Below the pieces are notes generated by a model. The model was given only the letters and a program-made list of their open reading frames with translations. It was not told the DNA's origin and did not search any database. From JAUILH01 sp965230535 (GTDB lineage Bacteria; Bacteroidota; Bacteroidia; Flavobacteriales_D; JAUILH01), in the NCBI GenBank assembly GCA_965230535.1, contig OZ246010.1, positions 1,674,001 through 1,738,000 of the forward strand: DNA of 64,000 nucleotides. The letters are read 5' to 3'. Positions within the stretch are counted from its first letter, which is position 1. Each line of letters begins with the position of its first letter. Positions 7,503 to 16,372 of this stretch are shown piece by piece. Both the position numbers and the translations under genes were made by a program.

Positions 7503-7725
7503 TCTCACGGATAGCGAAGAATTCTGTTTGTTTGCTTTAACATAGCTCTTCTCTATGGGGTGCCAAATTACAAAAAAATCTATAATAGAGAACTCGTAAA
7601 TAACTTTCTTAGTATGCTTCTGAGTTTCTATTGACTGAAAGTGATCAAAGCTTGATTTTTCTGTACCGATTACAAGATGACAGGAAAATCAGTTTTCCAT
7701 AAATAAGATTGAGAATTTACCAAGA
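7503..7725. other. Intergenic stretch between tRNA-Ser and ansA
   Basis: No open frame or RNA gene was seen. The only structure is a perfect 6-bp inverted repeat, GGAAAA-TCAG-TTTTCC, at 7683-7698, just past the ansA stop. It has no adjacent T-run in the ansA direction and is at best a weak terminator. Confidence 0.4.
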
Positions 7726-8733
7726 TTATTCACCGCAAACTGAAGCAGCAAATTGTGCTTCAAAGTCGTCTACACCCTGTCCTAACAGGTACATGGTTTT
7801 GGTAATTGCAGATTCTATGGTCATGTCCCGACCACTGATTACACCAAGCTTTCCGAGCTTCTTACTTGTCTCGTAAGACCCTTGCTTCACGGTTCCTTTG
7901 AGACACTGTGTGATGTTGATTATTTTTTTCCCTGATTGAACTGCCGATTTAATATCATCTAACAACCAATCGTCGGTTGGCATGTTTCCGGCACCATAAG
8001 ATTCAATGATCACAGCTTTTAAATCCTCGACCTGTAATACCGACTGAACATAACTTTGATGGATTCCCGGATACAGCTTAAGCACACCAACCTGATTACA
8101 AAAATCGGTAGATAACCTCAATTCACCATTTCTGTCTGTTTTGATGAATTGGTGGTTGTATGAAATGTCAATTCCTGCTTCTGCAATTACAGGATAATTG
8201 GGAGATAAAAAAGCTTCAAAATGAGATGCGGAAATCTTTGTGGTTCTGTTTCCTCGATACAACTGATACTCAAAATATATGGCTACCTCCGGCACAATTG
8301 GCTTGCCGTTTTCTTTAGCGGCTGCTATTTCTATGGCTGTAATCAGATTCTCTTTGCCGTCGGTTCTAATGACACCAATTGGCAGCTGAGACCCGGTTAA
8401 AATAACTGGCTTACTTAAATTTTGAAGCATAAAACTCAGAGCTGATGCCGAATATGCCATGGTATCTGAACCATGTAACACCACAAAGCCATCATAGTTA
8501 TCATAATTCGTCTCGATTAGCCTTGCCAATTTTGCCCAGGTTTTAGGGCTCATATTGGAGGAATCAAGCGGTTTTTTGAAGGAATGGGAATCTATTGAGT
8601 AATTGAATTTTCTCAATTCAGGAATCTCTGCCAGCAGATGCTCAAAATCAAAAGGTTTTAGTGCACCGGTTTCCGCGTCCTGCTGCATTCCAATTGTTCC
8701 TCCGGTATAAATAATAAGTATAGATGATGCCAT
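7726..8733 (-). CDS. ansA: Type I (cytosolic) L-asparaginase
   Basis: This 335-aa enzyme hydrolyses L-asparagine to aspartate and ammonia. The N-terminal catalytic motif is ILIIYTGGTIGM, with the nucleophilic Thr in TGGTI, and the second threonine/aspartate motif is VVLHGSDTMAYSASALSF near residue 90. No signal peptide precedes the first strand, which fits the cytosolic type I enzyme of about 335-340 residues and not the secreted type II. It starts 9 nt after the tatD stop in the same direction, so the two are probably one transcript. A near-match to the -7 box (TACTTTAC) lies just before its ATG and could add a second start. Confidence 0.92.
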   Translation of the reverse strand: MASSILIIYTGGTIGMQQDAETGALKPFDFEHLLAEIPELRKFNYSIDSHSFKKPLDSSNMSPKTWAKLARLIETNYDNYDGFVVLHGSDTMAYSASALSFMLQNLSKPVILTGSQLPIGVIRTDGKENLITAIEIAAAKENGKPIVPEVAIYFEYQLYRGNRTTKISASHFEAFLSPNYPVIAEAGIDISYNHQFIKTDRNGELRLSTDFCNQVGVLKLYPGIHQSYVQSVLQVEDLKAVIIESYGAGNMPTDDWLLDDIKSAVQSGKKIINITQCLKGTVKQGSYETSKKLGKLGVISGRDMTIESAITKTMYLLGQGVDDFEAQFAASVCGE

Positions 8734-8742
8734 GGTAAAGTA

Positions 8743-9519
8743 TCAGTTAAGATCAAATAATTTGTTTGCGTTGTTCGTAGTGATACTAGAAAGCCTATCG
8801 AGTGACATCTCCTTAATATCTGCCACACGCTGAGCCACATGATGCACATAAGATGGCTCATTTCTTTTTCCTCTGAAAGGTACCGGAGCCAGGTAAGGCG
8901 CATCCGTTTCCAAAACAATTCTATCGTCCGGAATAAATGGTATAGACACATCCATCCCGGCATTTTTAAAAGTACTCACTCCTCCTAAGCCGAACATAAA
9001 ATGGGGATAAGAAGATTTGATTTTTTGAACTTCTTCTTCTCCACCATTGAAGCAATGAAAAACGCCTCTTATCTTACCTGAGTCAAAATCATCCATCACA
9101 TCAAATATTTCCTGAAAAGCGTCTCTTGCATGAATCGCAAACGGCAAATTCAAATCTATTGACCATTGAATTTGTTGTTTAAAGGCATCTTGTTGAATGT
9201 CCAGTGTGGTCTTATCCCAGTATAAGTCGATTCCAATTTCTCCAACTGCTATGTAATCTCCGTTTTCAAGATCAGCTTTTATACGAGCCAAATCATCCTG
9301 ATAAGTCTCTCTTTTTACAGAACAAGGGTGCAGGCCCATCATTGCCAAGCAGAAATCTGGATACGATTTTTGAACGGCTTTAAGGTCATCAATACTCTCT
9401 ACATCTATGTTGGGCATCAATATTTTTTCAAGTCCAACAGATTTGGCTCTCTCAATAATTTCCGGCAAATCTTCTTTGAATTGATCTACATAAATATGTG
9501 CGTGCGTATCTATCAGCAT
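8743..9519 (-). CDS. tatD: TatD-family metal-dependent DNase
   Basis: At 258 aa it has the full TatD length and metal ligands in order: DTHAHIYV (HxH) at 4-11, VGEIGIDLYWD near 92 (Glu), FAIHARDAF near 130 (His), VFHCFNGG near 155 (His), and VLETDAPYLAPVPFRGKRNEP near 205 (Asp). TatD proteins are TIM-barrel 3'-5' exonucleases linked to DNA repair and turnover. It leads a two-gene unit with ansA. The gene diverges from the GT9 gene at 9559 with a 39-nt gap in which no exact TAnnTTTG is seen. Confidence 0.93.
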   Translation of the reverse strand: MLIDTHAHIYVDQFKEDLPEIIERAKSVGLEKILMPNIDVESIDDLKAVQKSYPDFCLAMMGLHPCSVKRETYQDDLARIKADLENGDYIAVGEIGIDLYWDKTTLDIQQDAFKQQIQWSIDLNLPFAIHARDAFQEIFDVMDDFDSGKIRGVFHCFNGGEEEVQKIKSSYPHFMFGLGGVSTFKNAGMDVSIPFIPDDRIVLETDAPYLAPVPFRGKRNEPSYVHHVAQRVADIKEMSLDRLSSITTNNANKLFDLN

Positions 9520-9558
9520 TCTCTGTTTATTAAAAATTGGTTTCCTTTGAAGTTGGAA

Positions 9559-10533
9559 ATGAATCAGCGCACTAAGATACTTGTTTTAAGATTTAGCTCA
9601 ATAGGTGATATCGTTTTGTGTAGTCCTGTTTTTCGACACCTTAAACAGACACCTTGTGAGCTTCACTTTTTGTGCAAAAAGAAATTCGCTTATCTGGCTG
9701 AAAACAATCCCAATATAGATCAGGTTCACGTGTTTGAGGATTCTGTCTCTGAAGTGCTTCCTCAACTTAAATCAAACGGTTTTGACTACATCATTGATCT
9801 GCACAATAACATCAGAACGAAACGTGTTAAATCGACTTTGGGTTCAAAATCTTTCACTTTTAGAAAGTTAAATGTCGGCAAATGGCTGCTTTGCAATTTG
9901 GGAATCGATCGCCTACCGAATCTGCATGTGGTAGACAGGTACATGGAGACCCTGAGTTCATTTGACATCAAACCCGATGATAAGGGACTCGACTTTTTCT
10001 TTCCCACTGACTTTAAGTTCAGAGATGAACTCATTTCTCATGACAAATACGTGGTGGCAGCCATCGGCGGACAGCATGAAGGCAAAAAAATGCCATCCAC
10101 TATATGGCTGGAATTATTTGAGAAGTTTGATTACCCAGTTTATTTAATTGGTGGTCCGGAAGATGAAACCAACGGAAAGCATCTGGCTGAAAAGTTCGAT
10201 CATGTCATCAATCTTTGTGGTCGGTTAAGCGTCTTCGATTCGGCTTATCTCATGAAACACGCCCAGTGCGTGATTAGTAACGACACCGGCATGATGCACA
10301 TAGCCAGCGCCTTTAACAAACCGATTATTTCTTTGTGGGGACAGACAACTCCAAAATTTGGCATGTCTCCTTACAAAGCTCATGAAGCTTCTCTGATTCT
10401 TGAACCCGAAAAAAAACGAACGCTGAGCAAACTCGGAAATAAAAAAACTTCTGAGCACGTCATGCTCAGCATTTCAACAGATAAAATTGTGACGCAATTA
10501 CAACTTATTCTGCAGCAACAAAAAGCGCCTTAA
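9559..10533 (+). CDS. Glycosyltransferase family 9 (heptosyltransferase-like)
   Basis: This 324-aa protein starts MNQRTKILVLRFSSIGDIVLCSPVFRHLK, the classic GT9 N-terminus with the RFSSIGD loop. The C-terminal half carries VAAIGGQHEGKKMPSTIWLELFEKF and SNDTGMMHIASAFNKPIISLWGQTTPKFGMSPY, where the DTGxMHxA motif contacts the ADP-sugar. Enzymes of this family add heptose or related sugars to the lipopolysaccharide core. The frame stays open back to 9328, but the first 77 codons lie antisense to tatD and carry no homology, so the ATG at 9559 is preferred. TTCCTTTG, one mismatch from the -7 consensus, ends about 10 nt upstream. Confidence 0.9.
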   Translation: MNQRTKILVLRFSSIGDIVLCSPVFRHLKQTPCELHFLCKKKFAYLAENNPNIDQVHVFEDSVSEVLPQLKSNGFDYIIDLHNNIRTKRVKSTLGSKSFTFRKLNVGKWLLCNLGIDRLPNLHVVDRYMETLSSFDIKPDDKGLDFFFPTDFKFRDELISHDKYVVAAIGGQHEGKKMPSTIWLELFEKFDYPVYLIGGPEDETNGKHLAEKFDHVINLCGRLSVFDSAYLMKHAQCVISNDTGMMHIASAFNKPIISLWGQTTPKFGMSPYKAHEASLILEPEKKRTLSKLGNKKTSEHVMLSISTDKIVTQLQLILQQQKAP

Positions 10534-11023
10534 GTTCTGTAGCGTCTTCAGGCTTCATTTTTCCTGCCAATAACAAGCTCAACTGTCTTCTTCTAAGTGC
10601 TGCAGCATATCTCATCTCTTCGTTTTCTGTTTCCGGAGATAAGGCTGGTACTTCAATTGGTCTACCTGCCTGGTCAACAGCTACAAAATTAAAAATGGCC
10701 TGGTTGGATTTAGATTTTTTCCCGGTTGAAGGGTTTTCTACAAAAACATCTACTATGACCTCCATCGAACTGGTAAATGCTCTTGACACCTTGGCCTCAA
10801 GTGTGACCATATCGCCCAAAGCAATTGGTGATTGGAAAGACACATTATTAACAGCTGCCGTTACCACCACACGTCTGCAATGTCTGTGCGCAGAGATACT
10901 CGCTATTTCGTCCATCCACGCCATTAAGGTTCCACCAAACAGGTTGTTGAGCATGTTGGTGTCGTTTGGCAATACAAAATGAGTAGAAATGGATAGCGTT
11001 TCACTTGCTTTGACGGATTTCAT
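10505..11023 (-). CDS. Acyl-CoA thioesterase (hotdog fold, YciA/BFIT type)
   Basis: This 172-aa single hotdog domain has the hallmark helix region PNDTNMLNNLFGGTLMAWMDEIASISAHRHCRR, with the catalytic Asp/Glu on the long helix, then VVTAAVNNVSFQSPIALGDMVTLEAKVSRAFTSSMEVIVDVFVEN. Family members hydrolyse acyl-CoA thioesters; chain-length preference cannot be read. I use the ATG at 11023 (MKSVKASETLSIS); the extra 12 codons upstream overlap the promoter region. The 3' end overlaps the GT9 gene by 29 bp, tail to tail. Confidence 0.87.
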   Translation of the reverse strand: MKSVKASETLSISTHFVLPNDTNMLNNLFGGTLMAWMDEIASISAHRHCRRVVVTAAVNNVSFQSPIALGDMVTLEAKVSRAFTSSMEVIVDVFVENPSTGKKSKSNQAIFNFVAVDQAGRPIEVPALSPETENEEMRYAAALRRRQLSLLLAGKMKPEDATELKALFVAAE

Positions 11024-11046
11024 TTTCCTTAGTTTAAAATTCAGGG

Positions 11047-11078
11047 CAAAGATAAGCACCTTGACATGCTTCTGACAA
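11047..11078 (-). promoter_or_regulatory. Promoter of the thioesterase gene (TTG-N21-TATCTTTG)
   Basis: On the minus strand a TTG (11076-11078) precedes an exact TAnnTTTG box, TATCTTTG (11047-11054), at a spacing of 21 nt, within the range described for Bacteroidota sigma-A promoters. The leader to the ATG at 11023 is under 20 nt. Confidence 0.6.
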
Positions 11079-11096
11079 TAATAAATGTTTAAAGTC

Positions 11097-11104
11097 TACA
11101 TTTG
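11097..11104 (+). promoter_or_regulatory. -7 box (TACATTTG) for the hemJ-like gene
   Basis: TACATTTG is an exact TAnnTTTG match ending 4 nt before the ATG at 11109. It lies inside the longer open frame from 11085, so it argues for the shorter start and a leaderless message. Confidence 0.55.
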
Positions 11105-11108
11105 TGCC

Positions 11109-11651
11109 ATGAGTTATACGGCAATATTGTCTTTACACATCATTTTCGTGGTTTCATGGTTTGCCGCCCTGTTCTACATTGTAAGGCTATTCATATATCA
11201 TGCTGAAGCAGAAGACAAGGACGAACCGGAAAGATCAATTTTGCAAAAGCAGTATACCATCATGGAAAAGCGTCTTTGGTACATCATTGGCTGGCCTGCT
11301 ATGATTCTGACAGCTGTTTTTGGAACCTGGATGATTGTATTGCGACCAGATTTACTCAAGATGCCATTTATGCACGTGAAACTGGGATTGGTGTTCGCAT
11401 TGATTTTATACCATATTTCTTGCCAGCGCATGTTGATTCAATTTAGAAAAGGGAACATTAAATACGGTTCTTTTAAGCTAAGACTATGGAATGAAGTAGC
11501 TACTATTTTTTTAGTAGCCATTGTATTTACGGTGGTAATGAAAGATGGGATGAACTGGATTTGGGGCGTTGTGGGATTCCTTTGTTTTGGAATTGCGCTC
11601 ACCATTGCGGTGAAGATGTATAAAAACAGCAGAGAGCGAAAAAAATCTTAA
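11109..11651 (+). CDS. hemJ: HemJ/CopD-family membrane protein (probable protoporphyrinogen IX oxidase)
   Basis: This 180-aa protein begins MSYTAILSLHIIFVVSWFAALFYIVRLFIYHAEA. The conserved His in SLHIIF and the arginine and histidine in YIVRLFIYH match HemJ. Four or five membrane helices follow (LWYIIGWPAMILTAVFGTWMIV, HVKLGLVFALILYHI, LWNEVATIFLVAIVFTVVM, WIWGVVGFLCFGIALTIAV). HemJ oxidises protoporphyrinogen IX in heme synthesis in bacteria lacking HemG/HemY. The length, 180 aa, fits Bacteroidota members. No other heme gene is nearby, so the role rests on sequence resemblance. It shares a TTAA stop-stop overlap with the convergent HU/SPOR gene. Confidence 0.78.
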   Translation: MSYTAILSLHIIFVVSWFAALFYIVRLFIYHAEAEDKDEPERSILQKQYTIMEKRLWYIIGWPAMILTAVFGTWMIVLRPDLLKMPFMHVKLGLVFALILYHISCQRMLIQFRKGNIKYGSFKLRLWNEVATIFLVAIVFTVVMKDGMNWIWGVVGFLCFGIALTIAVKMYKNSRERKKS

Positions 11652-12697
11652 CGCTTCAGAACCCAGGCGCCTTTACCCAAGTCTCTGATTTCTCTTTTTA
11701 CTTTGTTTGCATCAAGGCTATTGTCTAATGACTGCACACACACTCTATGCAGACCACCCACAACATCCAGAATGTAACTATTGTAACCAGCCCCTTTAAA
11801 AACGGCCACTTGATTTTCGGCATTTTCGATTTTAGAGAAACAACCAGCTATCACATGGTAATTACCAGAGTTGGTTTTAGGCATTACACTCACCGGATTG
11901 GTCGTTGGTAAAACCACATTGGTTGTCTCTGCTACTTCAAAAGTTCTGTCACCAATGACTAGTTCATTTGAGGATGTGGTAGAATTGTCAACCGGTAAGT
12001 TATCGAAGGCTTCAAGAGATTTTCGCTTACTGTAAGTTTGCGATTCTGCAGCACTGCTTCCGCCTGAAAACGGATTAAAATCTGCAGCCGTTACAAACCC
12101 TCTGTCAAAGGCAGATGTTTGTGTTGGAATCCAATAAGAGTAAAATGCGATTGGCAACATAATGGCGGCTGCAACTGCATATTTAAATTTAGACCTCTTC
12201 TTAGGCTCCGACTTCTTTCCGTCATTGATATCAACCAACTTAGTCTCTTTCTTTTCCTCCTTAACTATTGGCTTAAGCACTACTGTTTGCAAACCATAGC
12301 TAAATAGTGACAAGCTTGACTTTGGGTCTCTGTTGAAACGATAATTGGCATTTTTATCCTTGTAGATCACACCAACACCATCCAATTGAACTCTGCCGTT
12401 ACTATCCAGTACATTGTTCCAATTGAGCACGGTTTCCCTCACAAAAGAAAGGGCAGATGCGTAATCTAAATCGTTGTTTTGTTGAATAGACTGCAACAAC
12501 AAACCATCATTTGATGTCAGTTTTTTATTGAAAGAAATGAGTTTTGACGGGGGCTGAATGCTGTGTGATTTTTTATTCAAACGTGCCGGCTCATAATTGG
12601 CGATAAACCCACCAAATTCCGGCACAATCACACAGTCGTGTTCAATCAATAAATCTTTTATGTGAGCAGCTAATTCCACTTCATACAAAGATAACAT
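11648..12697 (-). CDS. HU-like (CCDC81-type) and SPOR domain membrane protein
   Basis: This 349-aa protein has a two-part N-terminus resembling the prokaryotic HU-CCDC81 domains: LAAHIKDLLIEHDCVIVPEFGGFIANY at about 8-34, then a second HU-like unit at about 60-150 with ALSFVRETVLNWNNVLDSNGRVQLDGVGVIYKD. A basic linker and one membrane helix (YAVAAAIMLPIAFYSYWIP) lie near 172-191. A Ser/Thr-rich periplasmic stretch leads to a C-terminal SPOR domain at about 275-349 (YHVIAGCFSKIENAENQVAVFKGAGY). SPOR domains bind denuded peptidoglycan glycans, so the protein probably sits at the division site. It is third in an operon with the KAS III-like gene and kdsB (gap of 14 nt). Confidence 0.82.
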   Translation of the reverse strand: MLSLYEVELAAHIKDLLIEHDCVIVPEFGGFIANYEPARLNKKSHSIQPPSKLISFNKKLTSNDGLLLQSIQQNNDLDYASALSFVRETVLNWNNVLDSNGRVQLDGVGVIYKDKNANYRFNRDPKSSLSLFSYGLQTVVLKPIVKEEKKETKLVDINDGKKSEPKKRSKFKYAVAAAIMLPIAFYSYWIPTQTSAFDRGFVTAADFNPFSGGSSAAESQTYSKRKSLEAFDNLPVDNSTTSSNELVIGDRTFEVAETTNVVLPTTNPVSVMPKTNSGNYHVIAGCFSKIENAENQVAVFKGAGYNSYILDVVGGLHRVCVQSLDNSLDANKVKREIRDLGKGAWVLKR

Positions 12698-12711
12698 ATA
12701 AATTAGGAAAA

Positions 12712-13428
12712 TTAAAGTGTTTCCAGAAGCTTTTTAAGGTCATCCGGAGTATCCACGTTTGGCGTCTCCAGATTCGTCTCTTTAACCATGATTACAAAGT
12801 TGTTTTCAAGCCATCGGAGTTGCTCCAAAGATTCTGTTTGTTCCAAAATCCCTGCTTGTAACTGGGCAATTTCCTTAAGCACATCTGTTTTGTAAGCATA
12901 CAAGCCAACATGCTTATAATAAGGCGTCTCCACATCTTTATTGCGTTGATACGGAATGGGAGAACGGCTAAAATACATAGCTCTGTTTTTAGCCAACACT
13001 ACCTTGACTTTGTTAGGATCAGTAATATCCGAATGAGAAGATTCAAGCCGCTTTACAAGAGTTCCAATATCACAGGATGCTTCTTCTTCGAACAAGCGTA
13101 TAAGGTCGTTGATCTGAACAGGATCAATGAAAGGCTCATCCCCCTGCACATTCACAATTAAATCTGCCGAATAGGTCTCAGCGACCTCAGCACATCTATC
13201 CGTTCCACTTTGGTGATTACTGTCAGTCATAACAACCTTCATTCCCAACTCCTGACAGTGTTCAAAAATTCTGGAATCGTCGGTTGCAACAAGCACTTCA
13301 TCAAGATTGGAAGCAACAGCTTGTTCGTACACCCGCTGGATCATGGATTTTCCTTTGATATCTACCAAAGGCTTACCCGGAAAACGCGTAGACTCATATC
13401 TTGCCGGAATCACACCAAGTGTTCTCAT
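12712..13428 (-). CDS. kdsB: 3-deoxy-manno-octulosonate cytidylyltransferase (CMP-KDO synthetase)
   Basis: This 238-aa enzyme couples CTP to KDO, activating it for lipid A core assembly. The N-terminal nucleotide loop VIPARYESTRFPGKPLVDIKGKSMIQRVYEQA is diagnostic, followed by VLVATDDSRIFEHC, SGTDRCAEVA, LIVNVQGDEPFIDP with its metal-binding Asp, and YFSRSPIPYQR. The C-terminal ESLEQLRWLENN is also typical. The presence of kdsB shows a KDO-containing LPS, which fits the GT9 enzyme nearby. It lies 17 nt downstream of the KAS III-like gene in one operon. Confidence 0.96.
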   Translation of the reverse strand: MRTLGVIPARYESTRFPGKPLVDIKGKSMIQRVYEQAVASNLDEVLVATDDSRIFEHCQELGMKVVMTDSNHQSGTDRCAEVAETYSADLIVNVQGDEPFIDPVQINDLIRLFEEEASCDIGTLVKRLESSHSDITDPNKVKVVLAKNRAMYFSRSPIPYQRNKDVETPYYKHVGLYAYKTDVLKEIAQLQAGILEQTESLEQLRWLENNFVIMVKETNLETPNVDTPDDLKKLLETL

Positions 13429-13445
13429 GCGGCTAAGTTACATCT

Positions 13446-14516
13446 TTAGGCTTTATAGACAATCGCATTTATGTTCATACCTGCACCAACAGAGGCCATC
13501 ATAATCTCATCTCCTTCCTGAATAGAATGACCTTCCAGTTCATTCTTTACAATTAAATCATACATGGTTGGAATGGTAGCGACCGAACTGTTTCCAAGAC
13601 GTTCAATGGTCATGGGTAAGATATTCTCCGGAACTTGTCTTACACCAAACTTTCTGTAAAACCTTTTTACAATGGCTTCATCCATTTTTTCATTGGCCTG
13701 ATGTAATAAGATTTTATCCAGATCAGTATGAGACAAGCCACTTTTTTCCAAACAGACTTTCATGGCATCTGGCACTTTGGTAAGTGCATACTCATAGATT
13801 TTTCTTCCCTGCATCTTCACATAACGGTTGTCGTCATCTGAAAAGCGGTTATAACTTTTATCCAACTTCAGATAATCCAGTTCTTCTTTGGTATGAGACA
13901 GAGTAGCATGTGACAGGATTCCTCTTTGTTGGTCTTCTTCTTTAGACTCCAAAACAACTGCTCCTGCGCCATCCGCAAAAATCATAGTATCTCTGTCGAA
14001 AGGATCCAAAATTCTTGACAAAACCTCTGAACCAATTACAAGGCACCTCTTTGCTTCCCCGGCCTTCATGAAAAGGTGAGCATGAATGACGGCCTGAACC
14101 CATCCCGGGCAACCGAAAACAATGTCGTGAGGAATGCAGTTTGGGTTCTCAATGCCCAATTGGTGCTTCACTCTTGAAGCCAAACTTGGAATGATATCGG
14201 TTTGGTGCGAGCCTTTAATCACGTCTCCAAAATTGTGAGCCACAATTATCATGTCTATCGTTTCGGGGTCTATATCCGCATGTCTGATAGCTCTACTTCC
14301 TGCTATGTATGCAATTTTAGAATTAGACTGTTCGTCCTCAACATAGCGTCTCGACTGAATACCGGTAATTTGTTTGAATTTCTCAATTACCACATGGTTG
14401 TCATCCTGAATTCTTCGACCATCTTCAAAGTAAAACGGATTCTCAACGAATTCCAGGTTATCTACTTCATTGCTTGGAATGCAAGAACCTGAGCCTATTA
14501 TTACAGTATTCCTCAT
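13446..14516 (-). CDS. 3-oxoacyl-ACP synthase III-like enzyme (FabH paralogue)
   Basis: This thiolase-fold condensing enzyme of about 356 aa has the KAS III Cys-His-Asn triad: Cys in HDIVFGCPGWVQAV near 122, His in ILLHQANEKMDEA near 268, and Asn in ERLGNSSVATIPTMY near 306. It is about 30 residues longer than housekeeping FabH and has an insert near 30-55 (FYFEDGRRIQDDNHVV). In Bacteroidota such paralogues accompany housekeeping FabH; the acyl substrate is unknown. The ATG at 14516 is used; a GTG two codons earlier (14522) is also possible. It leads the operon with kdsB and the HU/SPOR gene. Confidence 0.85.
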   Translation of the reverse strand: MRNTVIIGSGSCIPSNEVDNLEFVENPFYFEDGRRIQDDNHVVIEKFKQITGIQSRRYVEDEQSNSKIAYIAGSRAIRHADIDPETIDMIIVAHNFGDVIKGSHQTDIIPSLASRVKHQLGIENPNCIPHDIVFGCPGWVQAVIHAHLFMKAGEAKRCLVIGSEVLSRILDPFDRDTMIFADGAGAVVLESKEEDQQRGILSHATLSHTKEELDYLKLDKSYNRFSDDDNRYVKMQGRKIYEYALTKVPDAMKVCLEKSGLSHTDLDKILLHQANEKMDEAIVKRFYRKFGVRQVPENILPMTIERLGNSSVATIPTMYDLIVKNELEGHSIQEGDEIMMASVGAGMNINAIVYKA

Positions 14517-14678
14517 AATCACATTATTTTATGACACGAAGGTCCTTAAACCAAAGAGATAAGTAAAACAATAAACCGATACAAATACAACGTTCAGCTC
14601 AAACAAAAACAAGCTAAGCAACTCAAAAACAACAAAATACTTGAAACTAAAATCCGCCTTCAATATGACATTCCTGAC

Positions 14679-16328
14679 CTATCTTAGGAGAGAAACATGT
14701 CCTATTTCAACATGTTTGGAGTTGGGACCTGACAGATGCGGATCTGTCCAGACAGCTCTCCATACATATATATCACTTGTGGCACCCTTCCCTCTTACGA
14801 GTCCATTCCATGCCTCTGACTGGTTTCTGGATTCAAACACCAATTGCCCCCATCGATCGAATACCTGCAATTGATAATCTTTTAAATCACACCAGCTATT
14901 AGCTCTGAATTCGTCATTTATGCCATCTCCATTAGGGGTAAATGAGTTTGGAACAAAGAGTTCGCAAATGCAAAACTCATCCATTTCAACATTAAAAAAA
15001 GTGGTGTCCTCATCACAAAACCTTGGAGTTACCCAATACAGACCAGTATCGTGAACTGAAATGGTCTGATTGGATTCGTTGTTGCTCCAAATAAGCTCAC
15101 CTGACATACTTTGCGGTGCACTAAGTTCGAACGTACCATTTGGACAAGCTACCAAATCCAAAGTATCCAGGTTATACTCCGGAGTAGGATATGGGAACAT
15201 CCATTGGTTAGGCAAGCCAAATCTGCATTTTCCTGTGATCGTAATTCCCTGGCTGACAAAACCACATGCCACTCCTGCAACATCTGGATTATTAATTACA
15301 GCAATATCACTTGTACCAAGAAAACCAGCTGCATATATTTTTCCGTCGGGTGCCAATTGAAGACCTGTTGCATTGGTACTGCTCACCACATATTCTGTAG
15401 CCATAAGAGGCGGATTAGATAAATCGTATTGAAACAGAGTGGCACCATTATTCGATATTGTCCAGTATACTTTGCTATTATCGGGAGAAAATTCAATACC
15501 ATAGCCATGTGATGGGGCATTAAAATCCTTGATGATGTCCTGAGTCATCGTCACCGCACCAGTACTTGTATTAAACTCCCCAACTTCAAGATGGTTGATA
15601 AAATTGAATCCATTTGGAGCCAGTTCATTGTAAGAAGACGCCACTTTTGAACCATCTGGTGATAGTTTTAAACTCCCAATACAACCTTCACCAAAGGGAG
15701 TATTAGAATGCACCAACCCGGTAGTACTGATTTGATGTGTAGTGATGCCATCGCAAGTAATTAAAAATGCGTGGTACTCATCAGAGTCCATGCTATGTGT
15801 GAGAACCCAAACGTCTCTTTTATTGGCATGCCAGGTCGCATGTAGTTTTTCACCTGTATTTGGAACCAATTGAGTACTGGGGCCAACAATATCCCCCAAC
15901 CCCATATTAAGACTCATGTCCACCATAATATACTCCAAGCCGGTATGCATTGGGGTATAATTCCCGGCTTCTGCCGAAACGGTAAAAATATAGAAGAACT
16001 GATCGTAAGGATCTCCGGGCATAGGCACAATCAAAGCACATTGAGTTGAACTTGAATGTCCCTTAATATTGCCACTTGAAGGCATTAAGCTCCCATTTCT
16101 GTCATATACATGCTCACCATCAGTAGTAAACAACAAATCACCATTTTGATTCGCAATAGAACTCCCTCCTTCATTGATGAAAAACGGTCCTAAACCTTGA
16201 TTAATCGGTGCTCCTGAGGAAAAATCCAACCATGCCATATCACCAAAAATCCAATGCGAATCCTGATTCTGGCCAAACGAGAATAAGGTCAATATGGACA
16301 GTATTATGACTAAAGTTAATTTGATCAT
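14679..16328 (-). CDS. T9SS type B cargo: beta-propeller surface protein
   Basis: This 549-aa secreted protein has a signal peptide (MIKLTLVIILSILTLFSFGQ) and a domain starting HWIFGDMAWLDFSSGAP with repeated strand motifs (LKLSPDGSKVASSY, IEFSPDNSKVYWTIS, LQLAPDGKIYAAGF), typical of a seven-bladed propeller. A short Ig-like segment with paired cysteines follows at about 395-455. The C-terminal type B sorting domain at about 458-549 has the signature VPNSFTPNGDGINDEF and YQLQVFDRWGQLVFES. Type B domains send proteins through the T9SS to the cell surface. It is the last gene of the TonB receptor / OmpA operon, which suggests its function is tied to those envelope proteins. The ligand is unknown. 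Confidence 0.85.
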   Translation of the reverse strand: MIKLTLVIILSILTLFSFGQNQDSHWIFGDMAWLDFSSGAPINQGLGPFFINEGGSSIANQNGDLLFTTDGEHVYDRNGSLMPSSGNIKGHSSSTQCALIVPMPGDPYDQFFYIFTVSAEAGNYTPMHTGLEYIMVDMSLNMGLGDIVGPSTQLVPNTGEKLHATWHANKRDVWVLTHSMDSDEYHAFLITCDGITTHQISTTGLVHSNTPFGEGCIGSLKLSPDGSKVASSYNELAPNGFNFINHLEVGEFNTSTGAVTMTQDIIKDFNAPSHGYGIEFSPDNSKVYWTISNNGATLFQYDLSNPPLMATEYVVSSTNATGLQLAPDGKIYAAGFLGTSDIAVINNPDVAGVACGFVSQGITITGKCRFGLPNQWMFPYPTPEYNLDTLDLVACPNGTFELSAPQSMSGELIWSNNESNQTISVHDTGLYWVTPRFCDEDTTFFNVEMDEFCICELFVPNSFTPNGDGINDEFRANSWCDLKDYQLQVFDRWGQLVFESRNQSEAWNGLVRGKGATSDIYVWRAVWTDPHLSGPNSKHVEIGHVSLLR

Positions 16329-16372
16329 TCTCCTAAATGACGCATATAGGAGTTATAGGGTTGTTTCGAAAG

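Noticed and set aside
7726..8733. Secreted type II asparaginase
   Set aside because: No signal peptide; length and motifs match the cytosolic type I enzyme.
9328..9558. Longer N-terminus for the GT9 glycosyltransferase
   Set aside because: It is antisense to tatD, and the family's N-terminus aligns with the ATG at 9559.
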